Assembly (NCBI RefSeq): GCF_028372415.1
Contig: NC_092872.1
Coordinates: forward strand, 259,991,008 to 260,055,007
Direction: 5' to 3'
Length of the DNA stretch: 64,000 nt
DNA from: Notamacropus eugenii
Lineage: Eukaryota > Chordata > Mammalia > Diprotodontia > Macropodidae
Under the pieces are notes generated by a model, which saw only the letters and a program-made list of their open reading frames with translations, ran no database searches and was not told the DNA's origin. Made by a program: the position numbers and the translations under genes. The first letter of the stretch is position 1; each line of letters begins with the position of its first letter. Of the stretch, positions 1-12,800 are shown piece by piece.

Positions 1-637
1 CCATCAGCTAGCCTCAGTGGCTGGCTATATAACCCTGGGCAAGTCATTCAGTCATTGTGCCTCATTTTCCTTATCTATAAAGCATAGAGGTGGTTTCAAT
101 TTTCCAGCTCTGAATCTATTCTCAAATGATCTTTACTTCAGAAAACTAAGTAACTTGAGAGAATGTAGCACCAAGGTGGGCAGAAGATTTCTCTTTCTGC
201 AGTGTTTATTTAGTAACAAAGTACTGGCAATGCCCAACCACTGAACCTGGGGCAGGGGGAGGGTTGTGGTTTTGGTTGCTTTTTTATTTTTATTTTTTTT
301 AAGTAATCCAGGATCAGAAACTTGGACCCACTGGGCTTTTCTTTCTATCATCATTACTATTTTTTCTTCAGCTAATTCCAATATCTCAAGCACCTTCGTG
401 ACTGGACTAAAACAATGTCTCTGCCTAAAAAGGAGCATCAGGTAAAGCACTTGAAAATCAGGTCTCCAAGCTTCCTCTTCCCTGTTTCTAAACATCAACA
501 TATTTATGCCACCAGAGTCTGACTTGCTTTCTAGTAGCCCCAACCAGTAAATGATTTCACACTCTGGGTAACTGACATGGACTGGTTATGTTTCTTTTAA
601 TTCTGTGCTGGCTTCCCTTGTGGGAAAAGTCACTCAC
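1..637. other. VPS26A intron 5 (partial) with a CORE-SINE
   Basis: Bases 1-120 are a plus-strand MIR/MON1-type SINE fragment (ACCCTGGGCAAGTCA core, then a CTCATTTTCCTTATCTATAA stretch). The rest up to the exon 5 donor shows no recognised element. Confidence 0.7.
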
Positions 638-802
638 TTGGATTTATTATATTCAAACTCTATGTGCAGACAGTCCTCGATGCCCACCTCCATCTTAATG
701 GAGTTGTTGACGTCAGGGTAGGTAGCCAGCTGGTGAACAATAAGATCATACTCTTTTACCAAGTCTGACAGTCGTCTTACTATTGTCACTTTAAGAAAAT
801 AC
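638..802 (-). CDS. VPS26A: VPS26A exon 5 (residues 129-184)
   Basis: 165 nt encoding YFLKVTIVRRLSDLVKEYDL and on through VHQLATYPDVNNSIKMEVG to IEFEYNKS, ending AA before the donor GTGAGTG (637 downward). The acceptor is TTTGTAG (ends 803). The next exon would start with G and is outside the window. Confidence 0.96.
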
Positions 803-3800
803 CTACAAAGTAAATGGAGAAAAGGAGTTAAATTTTGTAGGATTCATTTTAATATTCTGAATCAAGAAAACCAGCGACTGGAGTTTAGCCTTGATGTCCA
901 ACTCTTGCCAGAATTATTTTAGCCTAAAGCATAATTTTCTGAACAGAAGTTCTAATCTGAGAATTTATCTAAAACAATGTGTTTGTTAATGGCTCCAAAA
1001 ACTGAGTTACAGGACATTCTCCATAGTCTACCCAGAGCTCCCCTTACCTCAGCTTTCTGACATTTTGGATGAACAGCAGGAAGAACAATTGTGAATAAAA
1101 AGTGAAAAGGTTTAAAATTTAAATCAGAAACAGAATTGGGAAGCTAAAGCCAAAACAGTCAAACAAAAGATTAGCAATTTTTCATTTTATGATATCTCAT
1201 GGGGGAGGAACAACACAAAGAAAAAAATTCTGACAAGTTATCAGACAAGAATATGAAACACCAAACTCTTACCACCAGCCATATCAGAAACACTGAGAAA
1301 CTGGCAAAATGGAAGGTAACATAAGAACCTGGGAAATACTGGCCTCCCCTGCTCTAGCCTGTTTCAGGATGGCCCCAAAGGGTGCAACAGGGTGCAGAAA
1401 GCATGGTGGTTCTGTTCTGTGACATGGTCCTTGGAGATCTAGGAGGTACCTCTCCAGATCTCCAACTCCTCCTCTAAACCCTTTTTCAATCTACCTAGCT
1501 TTTGGGCCTGCACAAATTCTTGGGGAAACACCTTCCCTAAGTTAATTTAAGCACAGTACAATAGAAAAAGAGCTGGTCTTAAGAGTCAGAAGATCCTGGC
1601 CTTCCCCTTTATTACATCTATGACCTTGACCAAATCATCGTATTTCTGTGGATCCCAGTTTTTTCCTCTGTAAGACAAAGGGCTGAACTAGATGACCTCC
1701 ATGGTTCACATAAGCTCTCTATTAATGCTCTGTAACCGAATACAATGTCCAAAGATCCTAAAACTCCCTCTCCTGTTCCCAGGATGACAACTCCACCCAA
1801 ACTGCCAGCTTTCCCAACCAAAGAGCTGGACTCTAATTTCATGTGCTGGGCTTGTGATTCTTAGAGTTTTCAGTGAGAACAAGTTCCTGCTTCTCTACAG
1901 CAGTATTAACCACAAGAGTGATGAGGCCCTGTCTATAGGATGCTCTCTCAGCACACCATTATTCCTCAGACAATTCTCTCGTTCTATTATTAGGGTGAGC
2001 TCTGGTCTAAGACCTTGCCCAGCCCAAGCGTGAAGTGACATTCTTACCTCAATCGGACATTGGCACCAATGTAGGATTCATAGGGCTTCTCAACCTGCAT
2101 GAATTCGAAGTCATAGCTCCTGCTTTGCGCCAGTTCCCCAGGCAAGGCCAGCTCCTTCACTAGGTTTACAAACTCATGGGTGTTACTCTTGTCATTGAAG
2201 AGTTCTAAGAGATTAAGAAAAAACAGAAATCAACAAAGTAGTTCCAACATCAACTCGATAAAGATGCAAGCGCTGTCTCCAACCAGTCGTCTGGGCTTGT
2301 CCCCACTATAACAAATACCTGAATCAAATTCTTCCTCAACATAATAGTTGCCTAACTCAAAAAAGCTATTTCTGTTGCCTAAATGTTAGCAATCCACTAT
2401 ATAAAGATACTTTTAGGGATCCCAACAATCATCTGAAGTTATCCTTTAAGGTCAAAAATGGTATTGCTCAGGATGACAACCCTGACAAATCTGTTATATA
2501 TTCAATACAAGAACAAGGTGCCATGGAGGTCAGGAATGTAATTTTTCTCCTCTTGTAAAACACCAAACGGGGAGGAAAATAATCTCTAATTTTTGTACTT
2601 AAGAACTAACAGTATAAAACACCTATTATGTTGGGAACTTATAGCTTAAAAATGAGGGGCTTTACCAAGTCACATTTCACAAAATCCCCCTTTGGGAGAT
2701 GGGGGTGCATAAGGCTGGCAAGAGGACAACAGCCACCGCCACCAACTCAAGGATTCAAGACTGATATAAATAAGAAATTTGGAAGGGAAAACAAGCAGAA
2801 ATATATTCAAGATACGACACTCTTTGGGGACAAAGCTTTGAAGAAATTTGGCCGATGCTAAGATTCCTTTGAACCTTGCCTATCTGAATTTGGGTTTGTG
2901 AGTGAAACTCTGGGTGACTCCAAGTAGAGGCAAACGGTGAGGCAACGAGCCCAAACAACACAGGAACAAGTGTGAGGGGAGGCTGATACCCAGGTATACT
3001 AAGCTACTCAAGGCATCACTTTCAAGGCTGATAGTTGAAACACCTCTATATCATTTCAGTTTCAGTAACAAAAACCAAATGAATCTCCAAGTCTAACAGC
3101 AGGATTAGGAAGACTTGTTATTCTTAAGAAGTTGCTTAGCACATTTACAAACTGTGTCTTCTCTCCACAACATCAATGCTCTCATTCCACTGAGAGAAGT
3201 AGAAGTCAATCACTTCAATTCCAACACAAACCTTCCTCTCACTCTTGAATTATCAAAAAAAAAAAAAACCAAAAACAAACAAAAGATAATGTTTTAAAAC
3301 TCACCAATTTGGCCTACAAATTCAATTCTAATTCCTTGGTGTTCTAGCCTCTTTCCAGGTTGCTTAAAGGCTAGGTTTACCTGCCAAGACATAATGTTTC
3401 AATAAATGTTAAGGGAATGTCATAACCAGCTTTTTCTGGAGCAAGTACATATTTGTTTTCATTTCTTTTAATACTATATTCAATTCTGTGTCTATGAGCA
3501 GATTTTTGTGCCTATTCATGATATATAACTAAGTATTTTCAGGAACATACAACTTTACTCATCACCAACTACCTTCCTACTTGCCTCCAGTTTCAGAGAA
3601 AGAAGAGATGATCCCTCTAAGTCCTTGGCCAAAGTAAGTAATTAAGTACTTTGATTTAAAAGGTTTCCACCTAATCTACAGGGGGAGAGGTAATATTGTC
3701 AACATAAGACTTCCTTATCAACTTTTTTCTTTTTTTCTGTTGGACAGAATGTGCCACATTGGATCAATACATAAAATATATTCACTGCTCTAACAATAAC

Positions 3801-6800
3801 AAATCAGGAAAAGACCTCCTCTCTTAGCACACTATTTATGAAAGACCTCAAGTACAATCAGGGATTTAAAGCTAGAAGGGGCCTCAAAGTGCAGTCTAGT
3901 ATAGTCCCTTAACTTTACAGAGGAAACAAAAGCCAAGAGATAGCATGACTTGCCCAAAGTCACACATTACATAAATAGTCAATATCTGAACCCAGTATCC
4001 ATTGCTCTCTAAGGCACATACAATCCTTGGGATTCATGCAGAGAGAAAGGTCCTTCTGGAAGGTAATTTAGGACAAATACACAATACCAAATTCTACAAA
4101 TGGATGCTATCCACCCTCTTCCCCATTCAATAAACTCTAGTGGCTCCTAATTACCCTCCAGGATCAAAGATGAAATCCTATGATTGGTGTTCCTCACCTG
4201 GCCCCCTCCCTTTGCAGTCTTACACCATACTCGGCCCTACCTCCTCTTCAATGCAGTGTCTCTGGGCTCATAGCTGTTCTTCACACACTAGACTTGACCT
4301 CCCAACTCTGAGCATTTTCACTGGCTGTCCCCCATGCCTAGAATGCTTCCTTCCTCCTCATCTCTGCTCCCGGCTTCCTTCAGGTCTCAGCTAAAGGCCC
4401 CCTTTCTTCAGGAAACCTTTCCCAGTTCTCCTCAGTCCTGGTTGCTTCCTTCTGAGACCACCTCTAATTTATGCTCTATGTAGCTTGCATGCACATAGTT
4501 GTTAGTATCATGTCTCCCTCATTAGACTGTGGGCTCCTGGAGGGCAATCTTTTCTTGTACCTTTCTTTACCTCCCCAGCACTGAGCACAGTGCCTGGCAC
4601 ACAGAAGGCATTTAATAAATGCTTGCTGACTGATGCTTTGGGACCTCCAAACTAAGCTTCATCCCTGATAATGCTAACAAAGAAGTCACTGAAATTCCTC
4701 CTTGTTAAGACAGAGCTGAACTCCATCACCACTAACTGCCCATCATCTATTCCTCTGGGCGACTTGAAGTCATGACCAAGACTCTGACAAAACCATCTTC
4801 AAGAGAATAAAACAATCCCTGGTCTCATGAAGGCATGCTCCAAAAGAACTCAGTGGTTTTCCTCCTACCGTGCCCTGAAAATCAGCCAACAATACCCGAT
4901 AAATACCTGAGGGAAGCTGGGCACACCAACCACCTGCCTGAGACTGTGAACTGGTCCAACTATTCTAAAAAGCCATCAGGACCCTAGTAAGGGCCATTAA
5001 ACTCTTCAAGCCCTCTCTCCCTCCACTTTTAAATATTTTATTTGTTTATCAATTGCATGTAAAGACAATTTTTAACATTTCATTTTTTTAAATGTTGAGT
5101 TCCAAATTCTCTCCCTCCTTCCACTTCCCCTTCCCTGAGACTGTAAACAATTTGATATAGATTATACCTGTGCAATCAAGGAAAACATATTTCCATATCA
5201 GTCATGTTGTATTCACACCCTTTGACCAAGAGGTCTCACTCTTGGGCACATACCCCCAGGAGATCTAGAACATCAACAATAGTCTGCTATATGCCAAGAC
5301 AAATGTAGCAGTACACTGTGAAGTACCAAAGAATGGAAAAAAATGTGTGCCTATCAACTGGGAAACAGATGAACAAAGGATGGCATGAGAACGGAACAGT
5401 GTTATTGGTACAGTCCTAGGAGTCTGGAGAAACATGGGAAGGGAGGTATGGGGTGATAGAGAATGAAGACCAAAGATCCTGAAGAACAGCTTTGCCTAGA
5501 ACAATGAAAATGAAAAGATCACTAAACAAGGAAGCTGAGTGAGTTCTGAATCAATTAAAAATCAAAGGGTCCTGGAGAAGAGATAATGGGAAAGGGGAAG
5601 GCACAGCCAGCTTGTGGTCACTTTGTTACAAGGGAGGTGTCAACTGATGAATGGTATTCGGAAATGACAGTGAGAAAAAGGACACGGCATCAAAGTAAAG
5701 AATTTTCAAATAAAACCTAACAGAAAAAGCAAAGAACCTGACAAGAATCATCATCATAGAAGATTCTGTATGAATGGAAGCAGGAAGATAGGAAGAGAAA
5801 ACTTCTGCTTTGGGTATAGCTGTTCAACCTACTGAAAATTCAATTAATCCCCTGCCCTTCATCCTGTTCACAGGGACCTGTCAAACACCATGCCATCTGG
5901 CATCTTCTGAAGAGAAGACACTTATTGAGCCATGACTCTTCCCTGAGCCTTAGCCTTCTCATCTCTCGAGTAAGGATGACAACACCATTCCCCAAGTCTT
6001 TATTGAGTGCCTTCTCCCAGCTTGGCATGAGGCTAGCTTCTGCAGGAGCCAGGCTACCTCTTCGGATTAGGGAGATGAAAGGACTTCTCTGCCAGTCACC
6101 TGAACATTAACACATCAAACTTAACACAGGTAGAACCTCCACTAGGCTGACTGAAGTCACCCTGGCTCTCCTCTCTTCCCTAGGTCAAGCATCTGCTAAA
6201 CTTTTCTCATCTGATCTATTTTCCATCTCCTTGACTATCTGGGTTGCTCTTCTGCAGGTCCTTCCTATTTCATAAATGTGGGGGCAAGAGGTAGAAAAGA
6301 ATGAAGATTATTGAACAGATGTTGGTGATAAACTTGGTTTATCTGTGCTCTGACCATCCGTCCTCTAATCCAGTGATATTTTTAAACACTAAGGTAACTG
6401 TAGACAGGAGAATGAGAAGGAGGCAAGCCCCAAGCACCTGGCCAAGTAGAAAATGTGTCCCAATCCCTTGATACAAAGAAAGATAATGAGATACCAATAG
6501 AAATAGTGCAGAGAACAACACAAGGAGTAACCCAAATCCTGTGGAAATAAAGGACAAGGGATCAGGTTCTGAAGTCAGACGGCCTGGGTGCAAATCCTGC
6601 TTCAGCAGCTTCTATCACCTTGAGGAAGTCCCTCAAGGGAACTATAAAAAGGGAATATAAAGGCCTCAGTTTCTTCAACTGCAAAATAAGGGTGTTAGAC
6701 TAGATAACCTTTGAGATCCTTGTCTTCTAAGGCCCTTCCCCACCCCCCAACTATTCTACCCTAAATAACTTTACCATAACAGGGTAAAAACCTGTGTTTA

Positions 6801-9800
6801 AAAAAAAAGATTTCAAACACACTTCAAAAATCAACCATTTTAAATCTTTTACAGTTGACATGAACTATACATACTAATGTCCTGCAATCAGCCAGTGACT
6901 GAAAATTCTAGTCCCATAAGACTAGTTCCAAAGAATTTACCTTTCCTGAAACAGATTCACCATCGTAGAAGAGATAATGTTTTTCTACTTTGCCATCCTC
7001 AGTTTTCATTTCCGCCATCTTTCGTGACTCCCCATCATTAAGGACAACATCAATCTCACAGATGGGACCAAAAAAACCTCCAAGAAAACTCTGAAATAAA
7101 AACAAAAGCATTCTAATTACTAACAAATGAACTTTCTTTTTCTTTAGCATACTTTGTAATTCAAACTGAACTGTTATTCTCCATTTACCACAGAGATTAG
7201 GGAAATTTATGCTGATGAGCTTAAAGAACTGGTGAGAGAGAACTAAATTTGCAGTTAAATAAAATATACTGTAACTGAAACTTTTAAATATAATTTATCT
7301 CTATGCCAGTCTTTCTTCAGTGAGGGAATGTCAGGGTTGTATGTTCCTATATAAAGCTGACTCCTGAGTAAGTAGGACTAATTCCATTTTAATGGGTCAA
7401 ATTTTTTTAAAAAGATACTTAGAGACTTTAAGTCTATATATTTTACGACCAATATCAGAAACTGACATCCATGGACACATGGGTGTCAAAATACATTGGT
7501 GGGAAACAAAAACAACATTCGGGCTATAAATATCATTTTTTATTCCGGGCCTTCAGTTGGGACTTCAAACCCACAATCCTTGTCTGACAGTCTATAGATA
7601 TTCTTTAAAAAAAAAAAAAGTGGTAAAGAACACTTTGTCCTAACAACAGAAAAATCAATGAGCTGTACATAAAAACAATCATCACAAGGAATACTCTTCA
7701 TGGGAAGTAACTACAGCACAGTGGGAAAAGCCTGGGATCAGGAGACAGGAAATCTGTATTCTAGTCCCAGAAACTAGTTGTGACCTGAAGCAAGTCATCT
7801 GTTTCCTCATCTATAAAATGGGGAGAATATCCCACCTCATAAAAAATGTGAGTCAAGTCTGCAGAAAGGTACTCTATAGCTAAATAGGTGAGGATTAAAA
7901 CAGACAAACTGGTTTCATGGCATTATTTCTGCCTAGAGATTTCTTGCGTACAGATGACAAGGTTTTCCTGTTTCAGCCTTGGTGGATAGCATCATGCCCA
8001 AATAACGAGCTAGCTTTATTTTAACGTGGAAATGTGAAAGCCAGTTCTAGGAGGCAGAATCTCAGAGGTAAGCCAACAGAATTCCAGCAGAATTCTGTGA
8101 TGCTCTAGCTACACAGTGCCTTTCAAGATAATACTGCCATTCCAAGATAGCACTTTAAAGTTAGAAACCATATGTGAATTCTCAGGAAAACTGGGCTCTG
8201 TCACGCAAAAACTAGAGAACTGAATATATTTAACAATCAGCAAACATCTCTGGAATGCATAGTATGTGCCCATAGTATACACCCATAGTCTATCCCCAGA
8301 TGACAAAAAGCTCCATCAGCTTCTGTCTTCAAGGAGCAGACAATCTCAACAAGAAATCTGGGCACAGACACGTAAAAATGTAAGGCAACATCTAAATGTT
8401 CCCAAAATTCTCTCCCTCCATCAGACTGACCAATGAACTAGACTCAAACTCTTTGTTGTCATGTAGTTGAGAGGATCCTAAGATCACAGATTCAGAGCTG
8501 AACGTAACCCCAGGGATCATGGAAGGTTAACATCCTCTTTGTGCAGAAGAGAAACAGGCCTGGAGCAGGTTTGAATGACTTGTCCCAAATCACACAGGTC
8601 ACTGCAATACCAACACACAGAGACACAGAGACACACACACACACACGGACATAGACATAGACACATAGACACACACACACACACACACACACACACGGCA
8701 ATAGTTGTTTCACGCTAATTTTACAAACACATTCTCCAAATAAGAGATATTCCTCACATTAAACAACTTTTCCTTCAAAAAAACAAACACTAATTATCCT
8801 TAGGAAATAAAGTTTCAAACTGGTCAGGGGGAATTAATTTCCCCTTTTCTGGCAAACATGTAGTTGGATGTATAATTTCAAAGTTCACTAAGTACTCAAT
8901 TAGCAAACATAAAAAAATCAAATTTACTTAAAATTAAACTAGTCATGAATCAAGATGACACTTTACAAACCTCAAGAGCCTCACCAACTTTCTAATTAGT
9001 TAAGATGTTGATGCCAATATACCCCACCCCCACAATGTTCTTTCTGGAGGAATTTTCCTCCACATCCTCAAATGTAAAATTCTAGAGCAGTAAAAAGTAT
9101 GAAAAAGGGCAATGCCATGAAAATGACCAGAGCTTTTACCCAGGGCTGTCCATATGCCAGGGTCTCCCTATGGTGCAGAACAAGGCCTCAAAGAAGACAT
9201 TTTAATGCCAATCCCTATGAGAACGAGAAGAAGTAACAGTATAAAAAATTTAGCATCTGCAAAATGCCAACTGTTCCTATTTGCATTTTTGTTCTAATTC
9301 CAAACATGCCCTGAACTGGGGGCACTGAAGGATTTAGTCTTGTTCAAAGAAATTTTTTATTCCTGAGGCTATATCCAGGAGTACAGAAGGTGCTGAAGAC
9401 TTAGCGGAATGAGGAGACAGAGGTGTGATTTTTCATTAGCTGGGTAATCCTGGCCAAGGAACTTAATCACTCGGTTTCTTCAACTGAAAAATGGGGGTAT
9501 CCTACTACTTAAAGTGCCTGGCTCATAGCTTAGTTGTTACAAAAGCACTCTGCAAAGTTTAAAAGCGCCTGGAAGCACCAAGGCCTGGTCCTGAAGCCAG
9601 CTTCCCCGATTCTAAGGTGCTAGCTCTTCACACAAGCCAGGTTCCTTTACTCCCAGAGAGTTCTTCTAAGAAAAATTAAGAGAAAAAAAGGAGCTAAAAT
9701 ATAGATCATTTCAAAGCACAGTACTCCTTCTGCCTCTTCCCTCATAAGAAAGTGGAAAACTCAAAAAGTTCTGAGTTGAAAGAAAAAAATCCCTGATCAA

Positions 9801-12800
9801 AGGAAACACATCTTTTCATCAAGTTTTTCCTAGAATTCCCATCAAGATGCACCTCTCCAAAAATAAATTGGGATTCTGAGCTGGAAGGAACCTTAAAGTT
9901 CATTTTGTCAAGCTCTGATCAGAGCCAATGGCCTGACTAACTCAACTTTCCTGTGAAAGTCTAATTTTGGTAGACAGATGAAGAACCAATCTCATCTCTC
10001 CAGAGATGTAAACAGACTATAAAAGAACAGATAAACAAAATGGTCTGGGCTGGTAAGGAACTGAGGAAGGAAACTAAGTGGAAATCGTGTTTGCTGAAAG
10101 GGCTCAGATGTTTTCATGCAGACCTATTAGAGGCTAACAGACTACTGCTGAAATTACAGAAGGCTATTTTGAGATCCTATTTGAAGCTCAAAGAAATTAA
10201 ACAAAGGCCACAGATTAGACCAGCTCTTTCCAAGTAAGTACTAGGTTCTAAGCAAGTCTGACAACAGCAGAGAAGGAGGCTTGCAGAAGCAAGACCAGAC
10301 TTGAAGAGAGAGTAACTCATATAGTAGATAAAATGAGATCAGGGACAGGAAAGTATGGTGAACCATTAAAGTGGTATTAAACTGAAGAGCTGGATAGGAG
10401 CCACTTTTACAAGGGTCTTCCCAAACCTAGACCCAGATTACTGACAACTGACTTAAGAACCTCACTCTGAACCTCACCATCCAGTACAATTTTACAGACA
10501 CCATCCCAGTCTCAATTTTAGGTTTTTCAATTTGTGTGTCCTCTGACCTCCATCCAATGGAGGGTGACAAACAATCATGAAAATGCTCAAAGCCGGAGTG
10601 GACTAGATTTACTTAGTCTAACAAACAGGGTGATCTTCTCGAGGTTTTCAAAGTTGAGTTTTTAAAAGCAAGCTACATGAAGGGATCTGAAAAGAAGGAA
10701 AGCTGAGTCAAAGAGAAATATTCCACTACTCTAACACTGTAAATAAAGTTGACTAGGAAAGTAGTGACACCCCTGCAGATACAGAGGGGCCAAGAGGCTC
10801 AAGCACTGTACTGAGACTTCTGAGATGTCCCATACATTTCACTTTTAGAACCATCCTGCCAAAGCTGAAGGCCAAGTAGTAATCCAATCGTTCTTTCAGG
10901 GAATATACTTGTTAAAGGGTTACATGTGCCAGATGTGTATGTATTTCTTGTGCAAGAACAAAATTAGTTTAAAGAAAAAAAGAATTCTAGGCATTACCTT
11001 TCCATCATTTTCAACATTTTAAAGAGAAAAGGGGAAAAGCATGTCTTCTTCATTGGTCATGCAGTCATTTTCAGTCATGTCTGACTCTGTGACCACATTT
11101 GCAGTTCTCTTGACAAAGATACTGGACGTTTGCCAAAGATATTTGCCATTTCCTTTTCCAGATCATTTTACAGATGAGGAAGCTGAGGCAAACAGAGTAA
11201 AGGAATTTGCCCAGAGTCACACAGCTAGTAAGTGTCTGAGGCCGGATGTGAACTCAGGCAGATGAGTTTTCCTGACTCCAGGTCCAGCAATCTTTCCACT
11301 GAACCACCAAGCATGCCTATTGTGCCTATAAAGTTCCAAGCACCAAATACTTTAAAACTATTATCTCTTTTGATCCTTACAACAATCCTGGCAGTTGAGT
11401 GCTGTTATTATTCTCATTTTACAACTGGACAGACTGAGGCAGACGTGAAGTAACAGGCCCAGGGTCACATAATAAGTATCAGAGTCTGAATTTGAATCTC
11501 AGGTCTTCCTGACTCAGGCCTGATGCTCTATCCACTGAGCCACCCACTGCCCATAAAGCTTTTTTCTTAATTAGTCACTTTAAATTAAAAACGTATCATT
11601 TTCAATCATTCTATTAAAAGTGGTATTACAGAAAAATCCCAACCTTCTACAGGAAGCTTTTCCCAATCTCCCCCCTTAATTCTAGTGCCTTCCTTCTGTT
11701 GATAATTTCCAACTGATTCTGTATATCGTTTGCAGAGAGCCGTTTATACCTCGCCTCCCCCATTAGAAGGTGAGCCCCTCCAGCGGGGACTGATTTTTAT
11801 TTTCTTTGCCTCCCCAGCACTCAGTGCCTGGGCACGCAGCAGGTGCTTTAATTCATGTTTACCGACTCTCAAAACAGGATGAAAAGGTATGGAAGAACTA
11901 AAAGGTCTTCTTAACACAAAAATAGAAAACAAGTTAAGGAACAAAGAGCGACACAGAGGCAGATGGGTACAGGTGCTGGATTCCAATTCCACCTGTGTGT
12001 GACTCTGGGGAAGCCATCAAATCTCCCTAGGCTTCAGTCTTCTCATCAGTAGGAGGGGTGGCCTCCAAGGTCACCTGCAGCTCTAAATCTAAGATTTACG
12101 AAATAATTCAAACAGCCAACAGTTATGTTATCTTAGTGTTCACAGAAAAATTCCAGCAGTCACATGATGAACGGAGGTTATTCACAGAAAGCAGCCAAAC
12201 TTAAAAAAAAAACCCAAACTTGAATTAACACATTCTTTTAAGCGTTTCTAGAAACCCACGGATACAAACACCAAGCCCAGTGATAAGATAACCCCAAGCG
12301 AAGCCCCAACAAGCCCCACTCTCAGGGGGCCATTTCCTCCTTTCGAAAACCCAATCTCGGCCCCCCCCCATCTAAGCAGCACCCCGCCCCCGTTTCTTCC
12401 GCCGTCGCTGCCTCGCAGCTCGGAAGGGCCGGCAGACTGCACTTACCACCCTCGGGGTCCCGGCCTCAGTTTCCTCCTCTGCTCCCGAAGCCTAGCACGC
12501 GCTCCTTCCTCACCTTTGCCCTTTATTTACCCCACCCCCACCCCCACCCCCGCTCCCTCTGAAGCCCCAGCGCCGGCGCCCACCGAGAGCTTCCTCCAGC
12601 CCTTCTTCCAGCTGGGGCGCCCACCTGCCCAGCCGGTGCCTCTGCTCGGAGCAGGGCCGGACACATGGATCCCGGGACCGTTCTCCAGTCTCTCTCTCCC
12701 AGCTCGGGGTCCTCTACGAGCCGCGGGCCCCCGGAAGCCCGAGCCTCCAGGACCCAAGGCGGGGGGAGCATGCATGAGGCGCCTACTGAGTGCGCTCAGA

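Noticed and set aside
8625-8697. Possible CRISPR-like or regular repeat array
   Set aside because: A CA microsatellite with ACATAG interruptions; no spacers and a vertebrate context.
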